A stretch of 34,503 nucleotides of DNA from Caldilineaceae bacterium. GTDB lineage: Bacteria > Chloroflexota > Anaerolineae > Caldilineales > Caldilineaceae. Under the pieces are notes generated by a model that did no database searches, had not been told where the DNA came from, and was given only the letters and a program-made list of their open reading frames with translations. Shown here one piece after another: positions 8,388 through 16,400 of this stretch. Location of the stretch: the NCBI GenBank assembly GCA_022824685.1, contig JAJDZJ010000157.1, positions 1 to 34,503 of the forward strand, in the 5' to 3' direction. How positions within the stretch are numbered: position 1 is the first letter of the stretch; every line of letters begins with the position of its first letter. The position numbers and the translations under genes are program-made.

Positions 8388-8419
8388 AAAAACAGGGAGG
8401 CCCTTTCGAACCTCCCTGT
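8388..8419 (-). terminator. Hairpin between binding-protein and permease genes
   Basis: A 9-bp perfect stem (8419-8411 with 8400-8392 on the - strand) with a 10-nt loop is followed by TTTTC. It lies 45 nt after the binding-protein stop and about 20 nt before the permease start. Such hairpins commonly act as partial terminators or 3'-end stabilisers, so that more binding protein than permease is made. The T-run is short, so full termination is doubtful. Confidence 0.65.
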
Positions 8420-8464
8420 ACAAGCAACCTTCATCGCAAAGAGTTTTCCGGTTTTCGCCGCTGG

Positions 8465-9826
8465 CTAGCTCTGCTCGGCGTAGATTTCCTCAGTCTTCTC
8501 CTGCAGCCAAGCCCCGGCCTCTTCCGGTGTAAGACCGCCGGCCATCATCTGGTCGACCGACTTGACTGTTGCCTGTTGGTAAGGCTGATTGCTAGAGGCT
8601 TCAAAGAGGGCGGGCGTCCCAAATTCGATGTTGTCCTCCAGGAACTGCAACTGCATTTCGCTGAGAATCTCACTGTACACTTCGCTAGGAATGTCTGCAC
8701 GGCCGTGGGGTATCCCCGCAGTCTGGGCATAGAGCGAAGCCTGAGGCAAGCGGTAAGTCCATGCAAGAAATTCCAGTGATGCCTCGATATTCTGTCCCGA
8801 CTTTGGAACTATCAGGCCATCAGGAACCCACGCTCCGACCTTACCTGTTCTCTCTGGCCTAATCTCGGGATAGTAGAAGTAGCCAAGCTCAAACTCGACA
8901 TCGCGAGACAGCCCGGCGGATCCTCCGTCCCATGAGCCTGTCTGCCACATTGCAGTTTTACCAGACGTAAACAGGGACCTTCCGGTTTGATACTCTGTGA
9001 GTCCGGTTACACCGTCAACGAAGACTCCGTTGTCGACCATCGCCTTAATGTACTCATAGATGCGGATCGAGTCTGGGTCTGTCCACGTATACTGATCACA
9101 AGATGAGGGAACGTCCGCCCGCCACTTTATTGGCATGCAGTTATACTGATCGCGGCTCCATGAACGCAACTGCATACCGTCATGGAAATGGCTCTGGATT
9201 CCCATGTTGTAGTCGACTGCCAGCGGTTGGTATCCTGCTGCCCGGAATTCCGCCGCCATCTCATAGAGGTCGTCCCAGGTCTCTGGAGGAGAAGCGCCAA
9301 TCTCCTCGAAAATCTCCTTGTTATAGTATGTGTACGGGGTCCACACGACCGAACTCGTTGCCGAATAGAAGTGCCCGTCTGGCTGCCGCTGGAAATCGAC
9401 GATACCTTCGGGATAGGCGTCAAACCAACCCTCCTGCTCGTACAGGTCGTCCAGAGGCACCAGGATCTGACTGGTCACCATATCGTTGAAACGATTTGCC
9501 GGCACGCACTGATACCACGAGACATCTGGCGTGTCATCACTGGAGAAGAGCAAAAAGGCCTGCTGATACTGTTCATCTGCCAACACATCAATTGTAACGG
9601 ACACACTTGGGTTCACATCCATGTAGCGGTCTGCGAGCGCCTGCAGGCCTTCGGTTACGATTCCGGCAATCGCGCCAACCCGCAGTTCCAACATCTCTTC
9701 TGACGGCGCCGAGTCTCCATCTGCGCCAGCAGTGGGAGCGGCGGGAGCGGCGCAGGCAGCCACCAGGCCGCTGGCAGCCACAAAACTGGTCCGTTGCAGA
9801 AATTCCCTACGCGTCAGTTTCGTCAT
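8465..9826 (-). CDS. Sugar ABC transporter substrate-binding lipoprotein
   Basis: Extracellular solute-binding protein (family 1 type), 453 residues. The N terminus has a twin-arginine pattern (TRREFLQRTSF), a hydrophobic stretch and a lipobox LVAAC with C25. It is thus probably Tat-exported, lipid-anchored and followed by an Ala/Pro/Gly linker. The mature part has family-1 features such as YYNKEIFEEIGASPPETWDD (residues about 167-186), TSGKTAMWQTGSWDGG and PDGLIVPKSGQN. AAGGAGAAG precedes the ATG at 9826. It is the first gene of the importer operon (binding protein, MalF-type, MalG-type). A perfect TTGACA lies on this strand at 9996-9991, about 165 nt upstream, but no good -10 box follows at normal spacing. 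Confidence 0.94.
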   Translation of the reverse strand: MTKLTRREFLQRTSFVAASGLVAACAAPAAPTAGADGDSAPSEEMLELRVGAIAGIVTEGLQALADRYMDVNPSVSVTIDVLADEQYQQAFLLFSSDDTPDVSWYQCVPANRFNDMVTSQILVPLDDLYEQEGWFDAYPEGIVDFQRQPDGHFYSATSSVVWTPYTYYNKEIFEEIGASPPETWDDLYEMAAEFRAAGYQPLAVDYNMGIQSHFHDGMQLRSWSRDQYNCMPIKWRADVPSSCDQYTWTDPDSIRIYEYIKAMVDNGVFVDGVTGLTEYQTGRSLFTSGKTAMWQTGSWDGGSAGLSRDVEFELGYFYYPEIRPERTGKVGAWVPDGLIVPKSGQNIEASLEFLAWTYRLPQASLYAQTAGIPHGRADIPSEVYSEILSEMQLQFLEDNIEFGTPALFEASSNQPYQQATVKSVDQMMAGGLTPEEAGAWLQEKTEEIYAEQS

Positions 9827-10417
9827 TTCGTCTTCTCCTTACAGATTGGACAACCGGCCAAACATTGTGGATTCTTAGAGATGCCTACCATTCGGAATGA
9901 GAACGACGTACTTTCAACGAATGTCACTCTTTCGGGACCAACCTCCATGATTCTGCAAGAGTGTAACATGCGCAGCGATAGGGCGGCAAATGTCAAGAAA
10001 ATCCCCTGAAACTGAGGAAAACAGGGCAAAGCGCGGCGCAACTTTTGCTGTGCGATCGGTTATGTCGGTGCACGGATTTGGTTAGAGGCAATCGAGCGCT
10101 AATCTGCCGAGCCCCACTCTCTTTGCGCCGATTTCTTCTGAACGCGCTTCCCTCGCGAAGCTTCTCAAAGACGGCTTTCTGGCAAATGGAGAATTCGATA
10201 CAAGCACGATTCGCGTACTTCCCTGAAACAAGCTACGGATTCGCCAGGGGAGGGACGGCAGGGCTTGCAACGAATCGATTATCTTCTTTTGCGCAAGAAT
10301 AGGGCTTTAGGAATACTCGGGTCTAATGTATGATTTGAGCAATGGATAATGAAGTGCTCCGACAACTCGTTTAAGTGCGCACTGCTCGCAAAAACTGCCG
10401 AAAGGATTGGGAATCCG
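9827..10417. other. Divergent intergenic region, 591 nt
   Basis: It separates the leftward sugar importer from the rightward PhyH gene and should hold promoters for both. TTGACA occurs on the - strand at 9996-9991, and a TATGAT box on the + strand at 10329-10334. Short open frames inside it lack family-like features and good ribosome-binding sites. I see no RNA gene, clear operator or terminator. Confidence 0.5.
10306..10334 (+). promoter_or_regulatory. Candidate promoter for the second PhyH gene
   Basis: TTTAGG (10306-10311) and TATGAT (10329-10334) are spaced by 17 nt. The -10 box matches 5 of 6 consensus bases and the -35 box only 3 of 6. RNA would start near 10341, about 77 nt before the chosen ATG. 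Confidence 0.3.
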
Positions 10418-11308
10418 ATGACTGCCAACAACAACGCCAAGAATAAGCCCTACATTTTTGCTCACAGCCTCGGCCAGCAGTTGGACCTGGGCGCGCAGGA
10501 GTTTCCCAGCGTCAACGCGGACGGTCTGCCGGTGGTTGACCTGACCCAGGAGCAGAAGTACCTCTTCGACGCGCGCGGATGGCTACTCGTTCCGGGCGTC
10601 CTGGCCGAAGAGGAGGCGGCCGAGATGCGCGACTTCGGTCTGCGTCTTCAACATGAACCTGAATCCATTCCAGAGAAGGAGCGCTCAACACTTGGCGGGC
10701 CGCTGCAGAGGCTCGCGGACCATCCCGTTGTTGTCGGCTTCATGAATGAATTTGTGGCATTCCCGCCTCTTTCGCGCCAGAACTGTTACGGTTTCCGCAT
10801 GGAGTCCTCTCACCTGTTCTACCGAGAGTCCGGGGACGGCAACTTTGGGCCCCATAACGGCAGCGGCTTCTTTCGCTTTCCGGGCGATACGCACTTCTAT
10901 CACAGTGTTCCGGGCAAGTCGCACGCCGGGCTCACTCGCGTCGTCTGGGAACTGAACCCGGTGGCCAAGGGCGACGGCACGCTGCTCGTGACCGGAAGCC
11001 ACAAATCGGCCTATCCAGCCCCGGATTCGATTCATGACCAGCACTCGCCGATCTGGGACGACTACACTTGCCCTGCGGGCTCCGTTCTCTTCTTCACAGA
11101 ATCACTCACGCACAGCGCCCGTCCTTGGACCAACCGTGAAAGTCCAAGAGTGGCAGTTTTCAGTTGCTATAATACGGTAGACAGCAAGTGGCACGACTGG
11201 GATCCGGATCCCGAGCTCGTGGCCTCGATGCCTCCTCTGCGCCAGACACTCTTCCGTCCCGTACGCGCCGCCAACAATTTGAGTGACGGATCGCATTATG
11301 AAGTCTAA
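10418..11308 (+). CDS. PhyH-family protein with HxG in place of HxD
   Basis: Member of the phytanoyl-CoA dioxygenase family, 296 residues from the ATG at 10418, which has GGGA just upstream. A longer frame from 10349 adds 23 poorly supported residues. The double-stranded beta-helix features are present: GPHNGSGF with H146, VVWELNPVAKGDGTLLVTGSHKS, PAGSVLFFTESLTHSARPW with distal H232, and R244 as the likely 2-oxoglutarate contact. At the first iron motif the sequence is H146-N-G148. The acidic ligand is missing, unlike H144-Y-D146 of the other PhyH protein in this window. From memory, HGG/HNG variants recur in this family in Chloroflexota and Planctomycetota, and HxG/HxA also marks iron halogenases such as WelO5 and SyrB2. 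Whether this protein is an oxygenase, a halogenase or non-catalytic is open. Confidence 0.85.
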   Translation: MTANNNAKNKPYIFAHSLGQQLDLGAQEFPSVNADGLPVVDLTQEQKYLFDARGWLLVPGVLAEEEAAEMRDFGLRLQHEPESIPEKERSTLGGPLQRLADHPVVVGFMNEFVAFPPLSRQNCYGFRMESSHLFYRESGDGNFGPHNGSGFFRFPGDTHFYHSVPGKSHAGLTRVVWELNPVAKGDGTLLVTGSHKSAYPAPDSIHDQHSPIWDDYTCPAGSVLFFTESLTHSARPWTNRESPRVAVFSCYNTVDSKWHDWDPDPELVASMPPLRQTLFRPVRAANNLSDGSHYEV

Positions 11309-11319
11309 GGTTGTTGGCA

Positions 11320-11407
11320 AGAGCTCCTCGACTATAGGGAGATGACCTATGAACGGCCGTCCGCGTTTCTCTGGCGGGCCCATGACGTATCCCTATGCGG
11401 GAGCTCT
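11320..11407. repeat. Long imperfect inverted repeat between PhyH and bicupin genes
   Basis: AGAGCTCC (11320-11327) pairs with GGAGCTCT (11400-11407), and ATAGGGA (11334-11340) with TCCCTAT (11390-11396), with a small internal loop between the two stems. Together they form a 15-bp interrupted stem that fills much of the 152-nt gap between two genes on the same strand. It ends 53 nt before the bicupin start and has no T-run after it. It may be a regulatory RNA structure or a protein-binding site. Confidence 0.5.
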
Positions 11408-11460
11408 CATCTCCAAATCAAAGACTCCGGTCTGTCCAATAGGTCCAGGAGAAGGATCCA

Positions 11461-12192
11461 ATGGCAACACTGCTGTCGGCTAAAGAAGCAGCCTCCTTTC
11501 AGATGGGTAAAGGGGATTCGCGCAACCTGGTCGGGCCCTCAACCGGCGCGCAGGACATTACCCTCAACTATTCTGTTTTTCAGCCAGGGGAGGAGTTCCC
11601 GCAGCACTTTCACGATGGCTCGGCAGACATCTTCATCGTGCTTGAGGGTGGCGTATCTGTGCGTCAAGGGGAGGTCTACACGCCCATCAAGGCAGGGGAA
11701 TTCGCCTACGTTCCGTCACCCGAAGTGCATGGCACGGTCAATACGAGTGGGGCAGAAGCCACGCTGATCAGCTTTCAGGCGCCCCCTGATTTTGCATTGT
11801 ACCGGGGCGAGCGCGACCCCTCCCAGACGGGGTCAACGCCGCGACCGCCTGAGAATCATCGTACCGCAGTCCGCATTGACGAACTTGCGTCTGGGGAGCA
11901 AGCCGAACAGGCCGCGGCGCAGGCATGGCAGCCGGCTAACCCGGCCACAGGTACACCCGAAATGCGACTCGAATACTTTGAACTGGATCAAGGCGGCAAG
12001 GTTGAGGCGCAGGCGTCTCAGGACCGGGAAGCGGTCTGGTTTGTCTGGGCAGGAGAAGTAACGATCACATCCGGCGGCGATACGTTCCGGGCAGGCCGTC
12101 ACGATGGCGCATTCATACCCCCAGGCGAGGCCCAGACCATAACCAACGACCGCCATGAAGTCGCTCGGCTCATTCGCTGCCAGGCCATATGA
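11461..12192 (+). CDS. Bicupin-domain protein
   Basis: Small soluble protein of 243 residues with two cupin barrels. The first (about residues 35-105) has a metal-site pattern, PGEEFPQHFHDGSADIFIV, with histidines in the HxH position, then G-x5-P and a late histidine in PSPEVHGTV. The second (about 165-240) keeps the fold pattern, FVWAGEVTITSGGDTFRAG and FIPPGEAQTITN, but lacks the metal histidines, so it is probably structural or binding only. AGGAGAAGG lies 5-6 nt before the ATG. It follows the HxG PhyH gene on the same strand after 152 nt. Cupins of this type bind or isomerise small sugars or acids. No specific reaction can be assigned. Confidence 0.82.
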   Translation: MATLLSAKEAASFQMGKGDSRNLVGPSTGAQDITLNYSVFQPGEEFPQHFHDGSADIFIVLEGGVSVRQGEVYTPIKAGEFAYVPSPEVHGTVNTSGAEATLISFQAPPDFALYRGERDPSQTGSTPRPPENHRTAVRIDELASGEQAEQAAAQAWQPANPATGTPEMRLEYFELDQGGKVEAQASQDREAVWFVWAGEVTITSGGDTFRAGRHDGAFIPPGEAQTITNDRHEVARLIRCQAI

Positions 12193-12196
12193 GACT

Positions 12197-12261
12197 GCGC
12201 AGGTCGCGACCTGCGCGCGCCCGGCTCTCTATATAGCGTCAAGGCGAGTCGGAGCCGGGCG
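12197..12261. terminator. Perfect palindrome plus second hairpin between convergent genes
   Basis: A 20-bp perfect palindrome (half-site GCGCAGGTCG, 12197-12216) starts 4 nt after the bicupin stop. A second 10-bp stem follows directly (12218-12227 with 12252-12261, 24-nt loop). Both lie between the convergent bicupin and dehydrogenase genes, where a bidirectional terminator is expected. Neither has a T-run. The palindrome could equally be a dimeric regulator site. Confidence 0.45.
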
Positions 12262-12319
12262 GGTCTGCGCCAGGCTAACGTCAGGCAAGGACGGAAGGCA
12301 GACGCGTCCTTTGTCGCCA

Positions 12320-13426
12320 TTAGATCGCTACGGCGGTTGAAACTGAAGCAGCGCGTACTTCGTCAGCGCTGACTTCCCGTCCCAGCTGATTGGACAGGTA
12401 GATTCCCTCCGAAATCAGCATACAGTTGAGCGCAATCTCCGCTGTGGGCAGCAGTTCGACTCTGCCCTCCACTGCGGCGGTCCAGTGTTGCTGCGTACCG
12501 TCGTAAACGTCGCCGAGTTCGCGCACATTGTGCAGGCGGAAGTCGAACATTTGCAGATTCGCGGTTGAGTTCAAGTCCAGGTCGCCGGCGCTGTGGAAGT
12601 AGCCGAATGGATCGAGCCGCACGCCGCCTTCGGCCCCCACGACATAGGAGCCTTCGAAGGCGTCCAAATGGATCGCCCAAGCCTCGATTATGTCCAACGT
12701 GATGTTGTCCGCAAGACGGACAAAACCCAGACCTAACTCTTCGACATTATAGTTGCTGCGCTCTTTCCGGGCGCTATCCATCTCGATTTCCTGATAGGTC
12801 TTCCCTGATATGCGCAACACGTCCGGATTGCCTAGCAAATAGAGCACGGTCGAGATGTGATATACGCCCATGTCATAGAGCGCGCCGCCGCTGGCGGTCT
12901 CCTTGTTTACAAACAGGGGGGAGCCGTAGCCGTCTACGAATGGGCGGCCTCGCCTCCTGTACCCGGTTGAGCGCGCATGGTACAGCTTGCCCAAGTGACC
13001 GCCGTCGATGAGCGCCTTGACAGCTTTCGCCTCATTGATGAAGTACTCGCGGTTCTGGATGCTGAGCATCCGACCGCATTCCCGAGCCGTCGTTAGCATC
13101 TTTTCGGCGTCGATGTAGGCGCCGGCCATTGGCTTCTCGCAAAACACGTGCTTGCCCGCCTTGAGGGCCGCCACAGTCGCTGCCATGTGAAAGTTATTGT
13201 GCAGGCATACGTCAACAGCGACGATGTCGTCTCGTGCCAGCAGCTCCCGGAAATCGGTGTACACGCTGTCGATGCCGTTTTCAGCGGCTACTCTCTGGGC
13301 TTCTGCCTCGTTTATGTCCGCAATTCCCGCAATCTCCACGTGCGGCATGCTCATGTATGTCCGAACGTGGCCTTTTCCTATCTGACCGACGCCGATAATG
13401 CCGATTTTGGTCTTCTTTTCATTCAT
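12320..13426 (-). CDS. Gfo/Idh/MocA-family oxidoreductase
   Basis: NAD(P)-dependent sugar or inositol dehydrogenase-like protein, 368 residues. The Rossmann motif [13 protein letters not shown] is at the N terminus (residues 9-21). The family's CEKPMAG, with the catalytic/nicotinamide Lys, lies near residue 97, and the C-terminal alpha/beta domain follows. [20 protein letters not shown] in the middle is the usual substrate-domain helix, containing the D-x3-H pair. It lies 97 nt downstream of the TIM-barrel isomerase on the same strand. Such pairs commonly oxidise and isomerise cyclitols or unusual sugars. The substrate and direction are unknown. The ribosome-binding site is weak. Confidence 0.92.
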   Translation of the reverse strand: MNEKKTKIGIIGVGQIGKGHVRTYMSMPHVEIAGIADINEAEAQRVAAENGIDSVYTDFRELLARDDIVAVDVCLHNNFHMAATVAALKAGKHVFCEKPMAGAYIDAEKMLTTARECGRMLSIQNREYFINEAKAVKALIDGGHLGKLYHARSTGYRRRGRPFVDGYGSPLFVNKETASGGALYDMGVYHISTVLYLLGNPDVLRISGKTYQEIEMDSARKERSNYNVEELGLGFVRLADNITLDIIEAWAIHLDAFEGSYVVGAEGGVRLDPFGYFHSAGDLDLNSTANLQMFDFRLHNVRELGDVYDGTQQHWTAAVEGRVELLPTAEIALNCMLISEGIYLSNQLGREVSADEVRAASVSTAVAI

Positions 13427-13523
13427 CGTCTGACACTCTTTGACTTATGTTGAATGTTGTCGAATTCTGGATTTCAAGATACATGTCATGGATGCGGGAG
13501 CCTTGGCGCTCGTTGAAGTCAGT

Positions 13524-14309
13524 CTATTGCCCATCAAGGGCGCGACTGATCAGGTCTCTCGTCTTGATTGCCGCTCCAATCTCGTCACCATCAACAGGCA
13601 CTGATTCGATTCCCCATACGCCGTCATATCCGCTCTCACGAAGAATTCTGAACGCCTTGTGCAGGTCGACCGTGGGATCATTGCCTTGGTGGTCAAAAGA
13701 AAAGGTCTTGAAATGGGTAAGTCGGGCGTATTTGGCGCATCGTTCCCACGCAGTTTCTTGGGTCCCTTCGGCCCAGTTGTTTGTGTCAAACAGAAGGCCA
13801 AGCCCTTCGACTTCGTTAAGCAGCCGCACAGTGTTGTCGGGATACTTGGTTGGACCCCAGTGATTCTCCACCAGAACCTCCAGGCCCGCGGCTTGGGCCC
13901 TCGGAATGAGATCATTGTATCCATCAACGATCACGTCGAAAATCTCGTCTGTCAACTCTTCCGGACCCCCGCTATCGATGCGCACCTGCGACGCGCCGAG
14001 GGCCTCAGCGACGTCCAACCAACGATAGGCCATATCACGGCGCTTTGCACGTTCGGCCGAGGAACTCTCGTAAATGTGACCTCCGTCAACGGCGATGCAA
14101 CCGTAGGGAAGACCCGCGTCCTCGGCCATCCGCGTTGCGTCTACCAGCCAGCCCCGGCTGCTCAAGGCCGGCTCTATGTGCTTCATCCACGGGTCCAATT
14201 GTGAGAATCCGTGCTGACTGTGGAACGCAACATAGCCCCTGTAGTCCATGGCGCCGCTCTCAAACGAACGTCGAAAGCTGTAGGAACAGATGCTGAAACG
14301 GTGTGTCAT
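13524..14309 (-). CDS. Sugar phosphate isomerase/epimerase (xylose isomerase-like TIM barrel)
   Basis: Soluble protein of 261 residues in the AP-endonuclease-2/xylose-isomerase-like TIM-barrel family. Likely metal ligands sit at barrel strand ends: E in LEVLVENHWGP, D in GLLFDTNNW, H in LTHFKTFSFDHQG and E in GVWGIESVP. GAGGAGG precedes the ATG at 14309. It lies between the amino-acid-type ABC permease (122 nt upstream) and the Gfo/Idh dehydrogenase (97 nt downstream), all on one strand, so a four-gene unit from 16277 to 12320 is possible. Typical relatives act on keto sugars, inosose or hydroxypyruvate. The exact reaction is not determinable. Confidence 0.88.
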   Translation of the reverse strand: MTHRFSICSYSFRRSFESGAMDYRGYVAFHSQHGFSQLDPWMKHIEPALSSRGWLVDATRMAEDAGLPYGCIAVDGGHIYESSSAERAKRRDMAYRWLDVAEALGASQVRIDSGGPEELTDEIFDVIVDGYNDLIPRAQAAGLEVLVENHWGPTKYPDNTVRLLNEVEGLGLLFDTNNWAEGTQETAWERCAKYARLTHFKTFSFDHQGNDPTVDLHKAFRILRESGYDGVWGIESVPVDGDEIGAAIKTRDLISRALDGQ

Positions 14310-14431
14310 AAACTCTAATCCTCCTCGACAATAGAAAGCGGCAAATGCGCTGCCGGCGTTGACCGCGAAGTGAATGTGGTCCCGAACGTACTGTGATGCG
14401 GGCCTGATTGAGAGGCGGCCAACTTCCTCGG

Positions 14432-15286
14432 TCAGAGAGCCGATCGATAGCCCCGTGACAGCCGTGACTCAAGCTGTGCCTGAAAGGCCGAAAAAATAAT
14501 CGTGATGATCCAGTAGAATATTGCTGCGATCAATAGTGCCTCGAGGCTGCGAAAGTTCGCCCGTCCTTGCTTCTGTGCCCTCCACAAAAGCTCCCAAACA
14601 AATCCGGTGACCGAGATCAGCGAGGTATCCTTCAACATGGCGATGAACTGATTGCCGATAGGCGGGATGACCAGCCGCAGGGCCTGGGGCAACACGATGA
14701 AGCGCATAATCTGCGTCTGGGTCATACCCATTGCCTTGGCAGCTTCGCGCTGCCCAGCGTCGACCGACTGAATGCCTGCCCTCATAATCTCAGTCATGTA
14801 GGCGCCGTAGTTCAATCCCAATGCCAGAACGCCCGCCGAAATGCCCGACAGACGAATGCCCAGTTGTGGGAGAGCGAGGAAGAAGAAGACCACCTGCAGG
14901 AGCAGAGGCGTGCCCCTGATGAGCGAAATATAGAAGGTCGCCAAGGCATAAGCAGGGGCAGACCGTGACAGCCGCCCCAGCGCGCCCAGAAGTGAAAGCA
15001 CTGTTGCAAGCGCAATTGAAAGGACAGAGAGTAGAATCGTCAGCCAAACGCCGTTGAAGATAAAGAACCAGTGGCTGCGAATAAAGGTCCAGTCCAGCGA
15101 AATCGTGTTGAACTGGATGCCGGCGAGAGAGAGGCTGGACCCGCTGAACGCGTAGGCCAGAGCGAGTAGCAGGATCGCATAGGATAGGCGGACGCCCATC
15201 GTGAATCTGCGGGCATCGCGCCTCTGGGACGCGAAAATCTGATCTGCCTGTTCGGCGAATCTCTCTTCAGTAGGCGCTGAGGTCAT
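14432..15286 (-). CDS. Amino-acid-type ABC transporter permease (HisM/GlnP family)
   Basis: Membrane subunit of a polar amino acid importer, 284 residues from the ATG at 15286 (a TTG lies one codon earlier). After a polar N terminus of about 30 residues there is one extra hydrophobic segment, then the conserved core: IFNGVWLTILLSVLSIALA, the family motif LIRGTPLLLQVVFFF, and the ATPase-docking loop QREAAKAMGMTQTQIMRFIV followed by LPQALRLVIPPIGNQ. It is 91 nt downstream of its binding-protein gene. The usual GlnQ/HisP-type ATPase gene is missing from the neighbourhood. The next gene is an isomerase instead. The substrate class is inferred from family only. Confidence 0.93.
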   Translation of the reverse strand: MTSAPTEERFAEQADQIFASQRRDARRFTMGVRLSYAILLLALAYAFSGSSLSLAGIQFNTISLDWTFIRSHWFFIFNGVWLTILLSVLSIALATVLSLLGALGRLSRSAPAYALATFYISLIRGTPLLLQVVFFFLALPQLGIRLSGISAGVLALGLNYGAYMTEIMRAGIQSVDAGQREAAKAMGMTQTQIMRFIVLPQALRLVIPPIGNQFIAMLKDTSLISVTGFVWELLWRAQKQGRANFRSLEALLIAAIFYWIITIIFSAFQAQLESRLSRGYRSAL

Positions 15287-15377
15287 CAAGATTCCCGCGG
15301 CGAACTTCTGCGCTCGCCGCAGCGCATCGCGAAGCCACCGTCAGTCGGCCGGCTGGTCGCTCTTGCCTTGCCTGCAT

Positions 15378-16277
15378 CTATTTGGTCGGGTCTGTTGTAA
15401 GATCCTCGCCAAACCATTCCTTCGACAGGCCGCTAAGTGTCCCGTCAACGTGCATTTCGGCAATAATCTCACTAACCTTGTCGACCAAACTGGTTATGTC
15501 CAGGGAAGCATTCCTGTCAAAGGCTACGGCAAGGTTCTCCGAAAACACAGGCTTGCCTACCTTATGAATGGCGACGCCTTCGGCCAAAGCGGCTTCCACC
15601 ACAGTATTCGAGGTGAGAAACGCCTGAAACTCCTGCCGTCCGGCTTGCAGCTGTTGCACACAGTCGTTGTCCACGGTAAGCGGTATGATCGAAACATTGG
15701 CTGGCGGGCCGTCAACATAGAAGCTGGCGGCAGACAGCCCCAGACTTTCCATATCGCCCATCAGCCAACTTTCATATGTGGTAGAGACGCCAACACAGAT
15801 GGCCTGTCCATTCAGATCGTCCAGCGTATCGATCCCGGATTCAACTGTAGCCGCGAACTGAGCTGGTGTATAGTAATAAGGGGGAGATGCAAAGTCGAGA
15901 ACCTCCTGCCGCGCTGTCGTGACCGTCATCGACCCGACGCTCATGTCCCACTGGTCGCCCCAGTTTCCAGCTGTGATCAGGTCCCAGTCCGGCGTTACGA
16001 ACTCCACCTCGACGCCGAGGCGGCTGGCAATTTCATGAGCAACGTCCACATCGAAACCCTTGAAGGCGCCGCTTTCGTCCAGAAAGCTCTGTGGCGCATA
16101 GTTGGGATCGGTAGAGATGCGGATCGATCCACGCGACATGATGTGGGCGAGCAGGTCGCCGGAATCGGAGTCGCCTTCGCCGTCGGCGCTACCTGAAGCG
16201 TTCGGCTGCACGACAGGCGCCACGCAGCCGGAGATAGCCAGGGCCGTAATCAACCACAGTACAAGTAGCCGCTTCAT
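15378..16277 (-). CDS. Amino-acid-type ABC transporter substrate-binding lipoprotein
   Basis: Periplasmic-type binding protein (SBP family 3), 299 residues from the ATG at 16277. That start has GGGAGA just upstream; an earlier start at 16301 would add 8 residues. The signal peptide is KRLLVLWLITALAIS with lipobox ISGC, C18 being the lipidated residue. The mature protein shows family-3 patterns: SIRISTDPNYAPQSFLDES, FKGFDVDVAHEIASRLGV, WDLITAGNWGDQWDMSVGSM and DDLNGQAICVGVSTTYE. It is the first gene of a leftward group with a permease, a TIM-barrel isomerase and a Gfo/Idh dehydrogenase. The ligand is probably a polar amino acid or related small molecule. The sugar-type enzymes behind it make an opine-like or other unusual ligand conceivable. 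Confidence 0.94.
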   Translation of the reverse strand: MKRLLVLWLITALAISGCVAPVVQPNASGSADGEGDSDSGDLLAHIMSRGSIRISTDPNYAPQSFLDESGAFKGFDVDVAHEIASRLGVEVEFVTPDWDLITAGNWGDQWDMSVGSMTVTTARQEVLDFASPPYYYTPAQFAATVESGIDTLDDLNGQAICVGVSTTYESWLMGDMESLGLSAASFYVDGPPANVSIIPLTVDNDCVQQLQAGRQEFQAFLTSNTVVEAALAEGVAIHKVGKPVFSENLAVAFDRNASLDITSLVDKVSEIIAEMHVDGTLSGLSKEWFGEDLTTDPTK

Positions 16278-16400
16278 TAGAATTCTCCCTTTCTCGGTCA
16301 TACAGAATTTTCCCAGATTGGGAAGAGTGTGTTTGTCAATATGATATTACAAAGTCTGTTGAATCCGGCAATTGGAAAGATTGCAGTGGGGGAGAAAACA

